DNA from: Acidobacteriota bacterium
GTDB taxonomy: Bacteria > Acidobacteriota > Vicinamibacteria > Vicinamibacterales > Vicinamibacteraceae
Direction of reading: 5' to 3'
DNA length: 34,511 bases
Assembly: GCA_020845575.1 (NCBI GenBank)
Contig: JADLFL010000071.1
Coordinates: forward strand, 1 to 34,511
Each line of letters begins with the position of its first letter. Position 1 is the stretch's first letter. A program made the translations under genes and the position numbers. Under the pieces are notes generated by a model. The model was not told the origin of the DNA and searched no databases. It saw nothing but the letters and a program-made list of their open reading frames with translations. Below, one piece after another: positions 1 to 8,082 of the stretch.

Positions 1-1
1 C

Positions 2-2452
2 GTGGAACTGTGCTTTCCGACGCAGGGCAACGTCTCGTCCATCGAGTTCGAGACGTACCTCTACTACATCAAGACTCGCGGCAGCCGGCCGTCGCAGAAC
101 GTCTGGATCCCGTTCACGCCAGACGTCGAGAAGGACCTGCTCGAGGACTTCAAGCGCCTGTGGTCCACCAACTTCCTCGACGACCTCGGCGTGGAGGTGG
201 TGGACACGTCGTACCCCAACGGGGTCGTGGGCAAGTACGTCAGGTTCCGCCTCGAAGAACGCCAGCGCGTCAAGATCGTCGAGTACGTGGGCAGCGAGAA
301 GATCGAGGCCACCAAGGTCGACGAGAAGCTGCGCGAGATCAACAACGTGATCCGGCTCGACTCGTTCATCGACCCGGCGCAGATCCGCCGTGTCGAGAGC
401 GTGGTGCGCGAGATGCTCGCCGAGAAGGGCTATCTCGACGGCGAGGTCTCGCACACCATCACGTCGATTGCCGGCGGACCGAAGACCGTCAACCTCACGT
501 TCACGATCGAGGACGGCCCGCGCGTCCTCATCAGGGACATCGACTTCGTGGGCAACGAGGCGATCGGTGACGGGTCGCTCAAGCGCCGCATGAAGGACAA
601 CAAGGAGCGGACCCTCATCAACCGCATCCGCGGCAAGGGCGTCTACCAGCAGGCCAAGTTCGAAGAGGACGCCGAGAACGTGCGCGCGTTCTATCGCGAG
701 CGCGGCTACATCACCGCGCGCGTGGGGCAACCGGAGATCCGCACGCTCGAGACCTCGGCCGACGGCAAGTCGCGCGCCGTGCAACTGCGCATTCCCGTCA
801 CGGAAGGCCGGCGCTATCGCGTCGGCAAGTTCGAGTTCGACGGCAACAAGGTGGTCAAGGGCGAGGCGCTCCAGCCCGTCTTCAAGCTGAAGAGCGGCGA
901 CTACTATTCGGAGAAGAAGATCCGCAAGGGCCTGGAGAAGGCGCGCGAACTGTACGGCAGCGGCGGTTACTTCGAGTTCACCGGCTTCCCGGACCTGAAG
1001 CCGATCGATCTCGTGGATCCGAACGACCCCGAGAAGTTCCTGCCCGATGGCGCCGAGCCCAACGGCCCGCCTGTCGTGGACGTGACGATGCGGATGCAGG
1101 AGGGGGAGCAGTACTTCATCAACCGCATCACGTTCAAGGGCAACACCACCACGCGCGACAACGTGATCCGCCGCGAGCTGAACCTCGTCGAAGGCGGCAT
1201 CTTCAACACCGAATCGCTCAAGAACAGCGTTCGCCGCCTGAATCAGCTCGGCTATTTCAAGCAGCTGGAGGAAGGGCAGGAGGGCATCGACGTCAAGAAG
1301 ACGCCAGGCGAGAAGAACAAGGTCGATGTCACGCTCGCCCTGCAGGAGCAGAACCGCAACCAGCTGACGTTCGGCGCCGGTGTGTCGCAGTTCGAGGGCT
1401 TCTTCGGCCAGCTCGCCTTCGCGACGTCGAACTTCCTCGGCCGCGGCGAGACGCTCTCGCTGTCGCTCGCGGCCGGCTCGCGCACGCAGTTCTACCAGCT
1501 CGCGTTCACCGAGCCGTACCTCTTCGACCGTCCGATCACGGCCGGCGTCGACATCTCGCGCCGCGCGATCCAGTACATCGGGGCGTTCACGCAGGAGACC
1601 ACGGGCGTCAACACGGTGTGGGGCTTCCCGCTGGCGCGCAACTTCACGCGCGCGTTCGTGCAGTATTCGTTCGAGCGCGTCACGGTGCGCGACCTCAACG
1701 AGTACTTCACCGAAGCGAGCCTGCAGAACCCGTTCCTGCAGGATTCGCTGTTGCTGCGGTGTACCGACGTGCCGCCCACGGAGGAGAACCCGGAAGGCGG
1801 GAGATCCTGCGTGCCCGGCGGCGCCCGCACCATCAGCAAGATCGTGCCGAGCCTGGTCCACAACACCGTGGACAACCCGATCTTCCCGAACACGGGTCGC
1901 CGGATCACGGCGTCGATGGACTTTGCCGGCCTCGGCGGCAACACCAAGTTCATCAAGCCGCGCGTCGAGTATGCGCAGTACCTCCAGCACACGCGGCGCA
2001 CGTCGTTCGGTTTCCGCGTCGAGGGGGAGTACATCCGTCCGTGGGGCAACTCGCTGCCGCTCCCGCTCTTCGAGCGTCTCGTGCAGGGCGGCGAGTACAG
2101 CGTGCGCGGCTTCGACATCCGGTCGATCGGCCCGCGTGCCGTGGACAGCCCCATCGTGCTTGGCGGCAACAAGAGCCTGCTGTTCAACGCCGAGTACCTG
2201 ATCAGCGTGGGTGGGCCGGTACGCCTGGTCTTCTTCTACGACGCGGGCCAGGTGCGCGACATCGGCGAACGGTTCGCGTGGCAGGAGTTCAAGACGTCGA
2301 CGGGCGCGGAAGTGCGGTTCTTCATGCCCGTCCTCAACGTGCCGTTCCGCCTGATCTTCGCCGCCAACCCCCAGCGCAAGGGCGTGCTCCGCAACGACTA
2401 CACGCCGACGAGGGGCTTCCAGTTCCGCTTCGCGGTGGGCTCGACGTTCTGA
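2..2452 (+). CDS. bamA: Outer membrane protein assembly factor BamA (5' end cut by window edge)
   Basis: BamA is the Omp85-family core of the BAM complex, which folds and inserts beta-barrel proteins into the outer membrane. The frame is open from the first bases and begins in the middle of a POTRA-like region, so the true start lies upstream of the window. The 816 visible residues hold several periplasmic POTRA repeats (about residues 85-450, each recognisable by a GY/GYF and FxGN pattern such as VGNEAIGD and FKGNTTTRD). A C-terminal 16-strand-type barrel follows from about residue 455. The Omp85 hallmark VRGF is at residues 701-704, and the protein ends in Phe, the usual BAM-recognition residue. 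Its position before skp and lipid A genes matches the classic bamA-skp-lpx order. Identification is firm; the number of POTRA domains cannot be given because the N-terminus is missing. Confidence 0.95.
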   Translation: MELCFPTQGNVSSIEFETYLYYIKTRGSRPSQNVWIPFTPDVEKDLLEDFKRLWSTNFLDDLGVEVVDTSYPNGVVGKYVRFRLEERQRVKIVEYVGSEKIEATKVDEKLREINNVIRLDSFIDPAQIRRVESVVREMLAEKGYLDGEVSHTITSIAGGPKTVNLTFTIEDGPRVLIRDIDFVGNEAIGDGSLKRRMKDNKERTLINRIRGKGVYQQAKFEEDAENVRAFYRERGYITARVGQPEIRTLETSADGKSRAVQLRIPVTEGRRYRVGKFEFDGNKVVKGEALQPVFKLKSGDYYSEKKIRKGLEKARELYGSGGYFEFTGFPDLKPIDLVDPNDPEKFLPDGAEPNGPPVVDVTMRMQEGEQYFINRITFKGNTTTRDNVIRRELNLVEGGIFNTESLKNSVRRLNQLGYFKQLEEGQEGIDVKKTPGEKNKVDVTLALQEQNRNQLTFGAGVSQFEGFFGQLAFATSNFLGRGETLSLSLAAGSRTQFYQLAFTEPYLFDRPITAGVDISRRAIQYIGAFTQETTGVNTVWGFPLARNFTRAFVQYSFERVTVRDLNEYFTEASLQNPFLQDSLLLRCTDVPPTEENPEGGRSCVPGGARTISKIVPSLVHNTVDNPIFPNTGRRITASMDFAGLGGNTKFIKPRVEYAQYLQHTRRTSFGFRVEGEYIRPWGNSLPLPLFERLVQGGEYSVRGFDIRSIGPRAVDSPIVLGGNKSLLFNAEYLISVGGPVRLVFFYDAGQVRDIGERFAWQEFKTSTGAEVRFFMPVLNVPFRLIFAANPQRKGVLRNDYTPTRGFQFRFAVGSTF

Positions 2453-2485
2453 GCTGAACCGTGGGGTGTGTTTCAATGGTGCGAT

Positions 2486-2504
2486 CAGGTCCGGGAAGGA
2501 CCTG
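2486..2504. other. Small hairpin between bamA and skp
   Basis: CAGGTCC and GGACCTG form a perfect 7-base stem with a five-base loop (GGGAA). It lies 34 bases after the bamA stop and 29 bases before the likely skp start. No T-run follows, so it is not a convincing intrinsic terminator. It could stabilise or attenuate the message between the two genes. Confidence 0.45.
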
Positions 2505-2532
2505 TCGCATAGGGTCGAAAGGATTGCTGTCG

Positions 2533-3123
2533 ATGAAGTCCGTGATTGCGTTGTCCCTCTCGTGCGTGTTCCTCGTGGCCGCGGCCGCGGGTGCCCAGGC
2601 GCCCGCCGGCGCCCCGGCGCCTGCCGCTCAGGCGCCGGCCGCTCCCGCGCCCCGGCCGTTCCCGGCCGATGCCAAGGTCGCGTACGTGGACCTGAACACG
2701 ATCGCCACCAGCAGCAAGGAAGGTCAGGCCGCCGGGGAGAAGATCCGGGCGCTGCAGGAGCGCAAGACCTCCGAGCTCGACGCCAAGCAGAAGCAGTTGC
2801 AGACCGCCCAGCAGAAGCTCGAGCAGGGCGGCTCGGTGCTGAACGAGTCGGCGCGCGCGCAACAGGCCAAGGAGGTCGAGCGACTCCAGACCGACCTGCA
2901 GCGTGCCGGGCAGGACGCGCAGAAGGAAGTCCAGGAGTTCACCAACGACCTGCAGCTCCAGTTCCAGCAGAAGCTGCTGCCGGTGATCGAGCAGGTGGCC
3001 AAGGCCAAGAACCTGCACTTCATCCTGAGCATCGCGGACGCCGGCGTGGTGTGGGTCGACACGGGCCTGAACGTCACGGCCGACGTCATCGCCGCACTCG
3101 ACGCCGCGACGGCGGGCAAGTAA
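2533..3123 (+). CDS. skp: Periplasmic chaperone, Skp/OmpH family
   Basis: Skp is a trimeric periplasmic chaperone that holds unfolded outer-membrane proteins on their way to BamA. The 196-residue product starts with a Sec signal peptide (MKSVIALSLSCVFLVAAAAG then AQA). An Ala/Pro-rich linker (about residues 25-48) leads into the OmpH domain opening KVAYVDLNTI. A Gln/Lys/Glu-rich coiled-coil hairpin (about residues 70-150) and the closing beta segment (FILSIADAGVVWVDTGLNVT) complete the family layout. I chose ATG 2533 because it begins the signal peptide and has AAAGGA nine bases upstream. The frame is open back to 2461, but that stretch does not look like coding sequence. Being directly downstream of bamA supports the role. 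Confidence 0.9.
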   Translation: MKSVIALSLSCVFLVAAAAGAQAPAGAPAPAAQAPAAPAPRPFPADAKVAYVDLNTIATSSKEGQAAGEKIRALQERKTSELDAKQKQLQTAQQKLEQGGSVLNESARAQQAKEVERLQTDLQRAGQDAQKEVQEFTNDLQLQFQQKLLPVIEQVAKAKNLHFILSIADAGVVWVDTGLNVTADVIAALDAATAGK

Positions 3124-3140
3124 GCTCGTCTCTCGTACGT

Positions 3141-3167
3141 GGGCCCGCGCCGCGCGGCGGCGGGCCC
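3141..3167. other. GC-rich hairpin between skp and the fabZ-lpxA fusion
   Basis: Outer arms GGGCCCGC (3141-3148) and GCGGGCCC (3160-3167) enclose a self-complementary GCCGCGCGGC core, giving a long, almost loopless stem with one bulged G. Only scattered Ts follow (CTGCCTTCCTTC). It could act as an attenuator or weak terminator that lowers expression of the lipid A genes relative to bamA-skp; function is inferred. Confidence 0.5.
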
Positions 3168-3200
3168 GCTGCCTTCCTTCGGCCGTCGACGAGTGCCCCT

Positions 3201-4454
3201 GTGTCCATCCACCTGACTCCCGTCCTCGATCGCCTCTGCTCGCGCTTCCCGCAGCCGATGGTCGATGCCGTGACCGAGCTCGCCGGCGAGCGACTGGTCG
3301 CCCTCAAGAACGTCACCGTCAACGAGGACTTCTTCCCCGGACATTTCCCCGGGGCGCCGTTGATGCCAGGCGTGCTGATGATCGAGTCGATGGCGCAGGC
3401 GGCCAGCGTGCTCCTCCTGCAGGCGCCCGACGGGTCGATCCTGCCGCACCGTGCGTCGCTGCGCGGCGTTGACGGCGTCAAGTTCCGCAAGCCCGTCGGT
3501 CCCGGCGATCGGGTGCGCCTGGAGCTGTCGATCGAGCGTCGTCGCGCCACGATGGCGCGCGTGCGCGGCGTGGCGTACGTGCAGGACCAGGTCGTCGCGG
3601 AAGGCACGCTGGTCATGGCCATCGAGGCCGAACCGGCAATCGTCCATCCGACGGCGGTGGTGGAGCCCGGCGCGGAGATCGGGCCGGGAACCGTGGTGGC
3701 GCCCAACGCGGTCATCGGTCCGCAGGTGCGCATCGGCCCGCGCTGCCGCATCGGCGCCGGCGCGATCATCGACGGGCACACGACGATCGGCGAAGGGACG
3801 GAGATCTTCCCGTACGCGTCGATCGGCCTGATTCCGCAGGACACCAAGTTCAAGGGCGAGCCGACGCGGCTCGAGATCGGCGCGCACAACGTCTTCCGCG
3901 AGTTCGTGACGATCAATCGCGGCACGGCAGGTGGCGGCGGTGTCACCCGCATCGGCGATCACAACCTGTTCATGGCGTACTCGCACGTGGCGCACGACTG
4001 CGTGGTCGGCGACCACACGATTTTCGGCAATGGCGCCACGCTCGGCGGCCACGTCACGGTCGAGGACTACGCCACGATCAGCGCGTTCTCGGGCGTGCAC
4101 CAGTTCTGCCGCGTGGGTCGTCACGCGTTCATCGGCGGGTACTCGGTGGTCACCAAGGATGCCCTGCCGTTTGCCAAGGCCGTCGGCAACCGGGCGCGCA
4201 ACTACGGCCTCAACACCATCGGCCTCATGCGTCGCGGGTTCACGCAGGACACCGTCACGCGCCTGCGTCACGCGTATCGCTATCTGCTCGTGTCGCGCCT
4301 GAACACCACGCGCGCGCTCACCGAGATCGAGCGCGATCCCGAATTGCAATGCGACGAGGTGCAATACCTCGTGGACTTCATCCGTCATTCCCAGCGCGGT
4401 GTGATCCTCCGCCGTGCCACACGCCGGCACGACGACGTGTCGCCGGACGAGTGA
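3201..4454 (+). CDS. FabZ-LpxA fusion: 3-hydroxyacyl-ACP dehydratase + UDP-GlcNAc acyltransferase
   Basis: This single 417-residue frame joins two lipid enzymes. Residues 1-140 are a complete FabZ hot-dog domain with FFPGHFPG and LMPGVLMIESMAQAA; the catalytic pair is His48 and Glu62, at the normal 14-residue spacing. FabZ dehydrates 3-hydroxyacyl-ACP in fatty acid synthesis. From residue 141 the protein is colinear with E. coli LpxA at a constant offset of 140: a left-handed beta-helix of hexapeptide repeats, catalytic His125 at His265 (YSHVAHDC), His160 at His300 (VHQF), the acyl-chain ruler Gly173 at Gly313, and the C-terminal helical part (GLNTIGLMRRGF). LpxA transfers 3-hydroxyacyl from ACP to UDP-GlcNAc, the first lipid A step. 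GTG 3201 is the chosen start because it begins FabZ homology. An in-frame ATG at 3615 (residue 139) could also allow separate LpxA translation. lpxI follows after 44 bases. Confidence 0.93.
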   Translation: MSIHLTPVLDRLCSRFPQPMVDAVTELAGERLVALKNVTVNEDFFPGHFPGAPLMPGVLMIESMAQAASVLLLQAPDGSILPHRASLRGVDGVKFRKPVGPGDRVRLELSIERRRATMARVRGVAYVQDQVVAEGTLVMAIEAEPAIVHPTAVVEPGAEIGPGTVVAPNAVIGPQVRIGPRCRIGAGAIIDGHTTIGEGTEIFPYASIGLIPQDTKFKGEPTRLEIGAHNVFREFVTINRGTAGGGGVTRIGDHNLFMAYSHVAHDCVVGDHTIFGNGATLGGHVTVEDYATISAFSGVHQFCRVGRHAFIGGYSVVTKDALPFAKAVGNRARNYGLNTIGLMRRGFTQDTVTRLRHAYRYLLVSRLNTTRALTEIERDPELQCDEVQYLVDFIRHSQRGVILRRATRRHDDVSPDE

Positions 4455-4498
4455 AGGAGCGCCCTGCGCGCGTCGACACGCGCGCGGCTGCCTGAGTC

Positions 4499-5335
4499 AT
4501 GGCTTCGATCGGCATCATCGCCGGCAACGGCACCTTCCCCCTGCTGGTCCTCTCCGCCGCGCGTGCGCTCGGGCACGACGTCACGGTTGTCGCGATCAAG
4601 GAAGAAGCGGGGCCGGACCTGGCCGAGCGGGCCGGCGCCGTCGGCGCTGCGCTGCACTCCGTGTCGCTCGGACAGCTCGGACGCTGCATCGAGATCCTGC
4701 GTGAGGCGGGCTGCACGCAGGCCGTGATGGCCGGGCAGGTGAAGCACGCGAAGCTCTTCGCGGGCATCACGCCCGACTGGACGCTGATGCAGGTGCTGAT
4801 GCGCCTGCGCGCCAAGTCCACCGACGCGCTCATTTCGGCGATCGCCGACGTGATGCGCGGCAAGGGGATCGAGCTCATGGACTCGACGACTTTCATCCAG
4901 CCGCTGCTGGCGCGTGAAGGCCACATCGCGGGGCCCGCGCTCGACGCCACGGCGCACGCCGACCTGGCGTTCGGGTACCGCATGGCCGACGCCATCGCCG
5001 GGCTCGACATCGGTCAGACGATCGTCGTGAAGGAGCAGGCGGTGGTGGCTGTCGAGGCGATGGAAGGGACAGACGAGGCCATCCGCCGCGCCGGCCGCCT
5101 GGCCGGTCCGGGCGCCGCCGTCATCAAGGTGGCCAAGCCCAATCAGGACATGCGCTTCGACGTTCCCGTCGTCGGGTTGCCCACGATCGCCGTGTTGCGC
5201 GAGGCAGGCATCAGGCTGCTGTCGATCGACGCCGGGCGTACGCTGGTGCTCGACGGCCAGGCCGCCGTCGACGCGGCAGACGCCGCGGGCGTGACGGTGG
5301 TCGGACGTCCACTGGGAGAACAGATTCGTGGCTGA
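4499..5335 (+). CDS. lpxI: UDP-2,3-diacylglucosamine diphosphatase LpxI
   Basis: LpxI hydrolyses UDP-2,3-diacylglucosamine to lipid X and UMP, the fourth lipid A step; it replaces the unrelated LpxH in several lineages. The 278-residue length is normal for the family. The N-terminal domain opens with [14 protein letters not shown], and the C-terminal domain carries [21 protein letters not shown] and the later [13 protein letters not shown] segment, all typical of LpxI. It acts at the cytoplasmic face of the inner membrane. The gene lies just after fabZ-lpxA, a usual lpxA-lpxI arrangement, and its last eight bases overlap the next gene. No lpxB follows, although LpxI product is the LpxB substrate, so lpxB must lie elsewhere. 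Confidence 0.93.
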   Translation: MASIGIIAGNGTFPLLVLSAARALGHDVTVVAIKEEAGPDLAERAGAVGAALHSVSLGQLGRCIEILREAGCTQAVMAGQVKHAKLFAGITPDWTLMQVLMRLRAKSTDALISAIADVMRGKGIELMDSTTFIQPLLAREGHIAGPALDATAHADLAFGYRMADAIAGLDIGQTIVVKEQAVVAVEAMEGTDEAIRRAGRLAGPGAAVIKVAKPNQDMRFDVPVVGLPTIAVLREAGIRLLSIDAGRTLVLDGQAAVDAADAAGVTVVGRPLGEQIRG

Positions 5336-6266
5336 CGCGTTGCGAGTAGGCGTGATCGGAGTCGGGGCGCTCGGGCGTCACCATGCACGGGTCCTTGGCG
5401 ACACGGCGGATGCGACGCTCGCGGCAGTCGTGGATGTGGACGAGGTTCGCGCGCGAGACATCGCGACGCAGCATGGCGCGGCAGCGACTTTCACGGATGC
5501 GGCGGCGCTCGTCGGGAAGGTGGATGCCGTCACCATCGCCTCGCCGACGGTGGCGCATCACGAGCTGGCCGCCATGCTGATCGACGCCGGTATCCACGTG
5601 CTCGTCGAGAAGCCGATGACGACGACGCTGGAGCAGGCCGACGACCTGATCGCCCGCGCCGCCGCGCGAGGCGTGGTGCTGGCTGTGGGACACACGGAGC
5701 GCTTCAATCCGGCGGTGGATGCCGCGCGTGCGTTCCTCACGCGTCCGCGGTTCATCGAGGTGCATCGCCTGGGCACGTTCCCGGATCGATCGCTCGACAT
5801 CGACGTCGTGTTCGACCTGATGATCCACGACATCGACGTGCTCCTGTCGGTGATCGACGAGGAGGTCGAGAGCGTGGAGGCCGTTGGCGTGCCGGTGCTG
5901 ACCCGCCGCGTGGACATCGCGAATGCGCGCCTGAAGTTCGCCGGCGGCTGCATCGCCAACGTGACGGCCAGCCGCATCAGTCGCGACCGTGTGCGGAAGG
6001 TGCGATTCATCGAACCCGCGGCGTACGTGTCGGTGGACTACGCCAGCCGCGAGCTCGAAGTGTGGCGCCTGCGCACGGTCGAGGGCGGGCGCCCGGCGAT
6101 CGAAGGCGGCCCGGTGGCCGTGCCCGACGCCGAGCCGCTGCGCCGTGAGCTCGAGGACTTCGTGGCGGCCGTGCGCGACGGGCGGCCTCCACGCGTGGAT
6201 GGGACGCAGGGACGTCGCGCGCTCGCGCTCGCGCGCCGCATCAACGACCAGATGACCCAGGGATGA
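5328..6266 (+). CDS. Gfo/Idh/MocA-family NAD(P)-dependent oxidoreductase
   Basis: The 312-residue protein has an N-terminal Rossmann fold with the dinucleotide loop [16 protein letters not shown] and an acidic residue ending beta-2 (VVDVD). The family EKP motif ([10 protein letters not shown]) follows, then a C-terminal alpha/beta domain with [13 protein letters not shown], whose HDID part is the usual substrate-side motif. These enzymes oxidise or reduce sugars and nucleotide sugars. GTG 5328 overlaps the lpxI stop by eight bases, so translation is probably coupled. GnnA, which oxidises UDP-GlcNAc for amide-linked lipid A, belongs to this family and sits beside lpxA in some bacteria, so a lipid A precursor role is possible. 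However, no GnnB aminotransferase is visible here. The substrate is unproven. Confidence 0.88.
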   Translation: MADALRVGVIGVGALGRHHARVLGDTADATLAAVVDVDEVRARDIATQHGAAATFTDAAALVGKVDAVTIASPTVAHHELAAMLIDAGIHVLVEKPMTTTLEQADDLIARAAARGVVLAVGHTERFNPAVDAARAFLTRPRFIEVHRLGTFPDRSLDIDVVFDLMIHDIDVLLSVIDEEVESVEAVGVPVLTRRVDIANARLKFAGGCIANVTASRISRDRVRKVRFIEPAAYVSVDYASRELEVWRLRTVEGGRPAIEGGPVAVPDAEPLRRELEDFVAAVRDGRPPRVDGTQGRRALALARRINDQMTQG

Positions 6267-7264
6267 CGACAGGCATGGATGTCCAACGATTGGCCGAGAC
6301 GCTTGCCGCAGGGGAGACGTTGCCGGCCTCGCAGTTGCGATCGCTGGCCGCGAGTCGCGATCTGATCGGGCTCGGCATGCTGGCCGCCGACGTTCGGCGC
6401 CGGCTGCATGGCGAGAAGGGCACCTTCGTGCGCGTGGAGGTCGTCGACATCGCCGCGCCCGGTTCAGAGGCTGGCGCCGATATTCCCGACCAGGCCGGTG
6501 AGGTGCGCCTCGTCGGCGCCCCCGCATCGCTCGACGAGGCCGTCTGCGCGGTGCGCGCACTGCGCGCCATCACCGCGGTCCCGCTCTCGGGCTTCGCTCT
6601 CGAGGACCTGAGAGAACTGCCGGCAACCGGCAACGGGCAACCGGCAACCGATGGGGCACCGGGCACCGGGCACCGGGCACCGGAACAGCAGGCAGCCGGG
6701 AGCACACGCGACCTCACCGCTCGGTTGGTGGCCCTGCGTGAGGCGGGGCTCGACGCCATTGCCTCGGCGCGGGTCGATCGGGTCGATCTCGAGGCGCTGC
6801 GTGCGGTGGCTGACGCCGGGCTCGTGCTGCAGTCCGTCACGCTCGGCACACCTCTCGAGGGCGACGCGTTGCTCGACGCCCTGGAGCAGATCCGCTCGTG
6901 GCAGGCGGCTACCGGCGTCGTGCGCGCCTGCGTGCCGGTGCCCGTGGAGACCGCGATCGACCAGCCCACGACAGGCTACGACGACATGCGTCATGTGGCC
7001 GTCGCACGATTGCTGCTCGACAACGTCGCGCACATCCAGGCGCACTGGTCGCGCATGGGCGCGAAGCTGTCGCAGGCGTGCCTCCTGTTCGGCGCCGACG
7101 ACATCGACGCCGTCCCCGCGCGCGATGCCATGCCCTACGGCCCGCGCCGCGCGATCGTCGAGGAAGTGCGCCGCAATCTCGCGGCGGCGTCGCTCGAGCC
7201 CGTCGAGCGCGATGGCGCGCACGCGGCGCGCCACGCCGTGGATCCGACGGGGAGCCCCGCGTGA
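6263..7264 (+). CDS. MqnE-like protein lacking the radical-SAM cysteine motif
   Basis: The product (333 residues) resembles aminofutalosine synthase MqnE at both ends. The N-terminal GETLPASQLRSL...DVRRRLHGEK segment matches the lead-in of MqnE/MqnC. The C-terminal TGYDDMRHVAVARLLLDN...GAKLSQACLLFGADDID segment matches the conserved MqnE tail. Where MqnE has the [4Fe-4S]-binding CxxxCxxC there is only VRVEVVDIAAP. Three isolated cysteines exist and none forms the motif, so radical-SAM catalysis is not expected. A low-complexity insert (about residues 118-145) is made by two 7-base tandem arrays. The gene overlaps its neighbours by four bases on each side (ATGA, GTGA), directly before mqnA. 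It may be a non-catalytic partner, a repurposed fold or a decaying paralogue; a working MqnE must be encoded elsewhere if the pathway runs. Confidence 0.8.
   Translation: MTTGMDVQRLAETLAAGETLPASQLRSLAASRDLIGLGMLAADVRRRLHGEKGTFVRVEVVDIAAPGSEAGADIPDQAGEVRLVGAPASLDEAVCAVRALRAITAVPLSGFALEDLRELPATGNGQPATDGAPGTGHRAPEQQAAGSTRDLTARLVALREAGLDAIASARVDRVDLEALRAVADAGLVLQSVTLGTPLEGDALLDALEQIRSWQAATGVVRACVPVPVETAIDQPTTGYDDMRHVAVARLLLDNVAHIQAHWSRMGAKLSQACLLFGADDIDAVPARDAMPYGPRRAIVEEVRRNLAAASLEPVERDGAHAARHAVDPTGSPA
6621..6648 (+). repeat. Tandem array of four 7-base units (CGGCAAC type)
   Basis: Four adjacent copies read CGGCAAC, CGGCAAC, GGGCAAC, CGGCAAC, inside the MqnE-like gene. A gain or loss of one unit would shift the reading frame, because seven is not a multiple of three. 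Confidence 0.9.
6654..6681 (+). repeat. Tandem array of four perfect 7-base units (GGGCACC)
   Basis: GGGCACC occurs four times in a row, five bases after the preceding 7-base array and in the same gene. Slippage by one unit would change the frame of the downstream MqnE-like part. Confidence 0.92.
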
Positions 7265-8082
7265 TCCGGATCGGCGCCGTCGGGTTCCTGAACGCGCGTC
7301 CGCTCGTTCACGGCCTCGATCGCGCCGCGCGCGTCGGCCTGCGGCTCGACGTGCCCTCCGAGTGCGCGCGCCTGTTGCACGCAGGCGCGATCGACAGCGG
7401 CCTCGTTCCCGTCATCGAGCTGCTGCACGGCGAACGCCCCTTCGACATCGTCCCCGGTCTCGCCATCGGGTGCCTCGGGCCCGTTTCCTCGGTGGCGTTG
7501 TTCACGCGTGTGCCGATCGCGCAGATCCGCGCGATCGCGCTCGACGTCAGCTCGCGAAGCTCCGTCGGCCTCGTGCGCGTGCTGTGCCGCCACCACTTCG
7601 GGATCGCGCCGGCCTTCGTCGATGCCGCGCCCGACCTCGCCGGCATGCTGGCCGTCGCCGATGCCGCCTTGCTCATCGGCGATCCGGCATTCGATGCGCC
7701 ATGGCAGGCGCTCGGCGCCGCGAAGATCGATCTCGGTGAGGCGTGGCACGACTTCACGGGACTGCCGTTCGTGTTCGCGGCCTGGATCGCCCAGCCCGGC
7801 GTCGTGACGCCGGAGTTGATCGGCCTGCTGCATGAGGCACGCCGACACGGGGAAGACGCCATCCCGGTGATCGCCGCAACGGTGGCGGGGGGGGATCCGG
7901 CGCGTGCCGAGCGGCTCGAACGCTACCTGCGCCGGAACATCCGGTACGATCTGGACGATGCGGCGCGGCGGGGGCTGGTGCGATACCTCTCGCTGGTGAT
8001 GCAGGACGGCCTGGCCGCCTCCCGGCCTGACGTGGTGCGTGCGGTGGAGTCGCTCGGTGCGGCGGCGCCGGCCGGCCGATGA
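7261..8082 (+). CDS. mqnA: Chorismate dehydratase MqnA
   Basis: MqnA converts chorismate to 3-[(1-carboxyvinyl)oxy]benzoate, the first committed step of the futalosine menaquinone pathway. The 273-residue protein has a periplasmic-binding-protein-like fold without a signal peptide and opens with the family signature IRIGAVGFLNARPLVHGL. Further typical parts are VPSECARLLHAGAIDSGLVPVIEL, the Ser-rich LDVSSRSSVGLVRVL loop and LLIGDPAF. The reading frame is open for another 121 codons upstream, but GTG 7261 starts the homology and its GTGA overlaps the stop of the MqnE-like gene. The end overlaps mqnC by ATGA. Tight packing with mqnC supports a joint pathway role in the cytoplasm. Confidence 0.92.
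   Translation: MIRIGAVGFLNARPLVHGLDRAARVGLRLDVPSECARLLHAGAIDSGLVPVIELLHGERPFDIVPGLAIGCLGPVSSVALFTRVPIAQIRAIALDVSSRSSVGLVRVLCRHHFGIAPAFVDAAPDLAGMLAVADAALLIGDPAFDAPWQALGAAKIDLGEAWHDFTGLPFVFAAWIAQPGVVTPELIGLLHEARRHGEDAIPVIAATVAGGDPARAERLERYLRRNIRYDLDDAARRGLVRYLSLVMQDGLAASRPDVVRAVESLGAAAPAGR

Noticed and set aside
2466..3200. Extension of the fabZ-lpxA frame upstream through skp
   Set aside because: The extra 245 codons overlap skp in another frame and show no FabZ-like sequence; GTG 3201 starts the homology.
2724..4430. 568-codon reverse frame opposite skp and fabZ-lpxA
   Set aside because: It is antisense to two confidently assigned genes, and its composition is non-protein-like.
6621..6681. 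Short regular repeats considered as a CRISPR remnant
   Set aside because: Units are seven bases with no spacers and lie inside a coding frame; they are simple tandem repeats.
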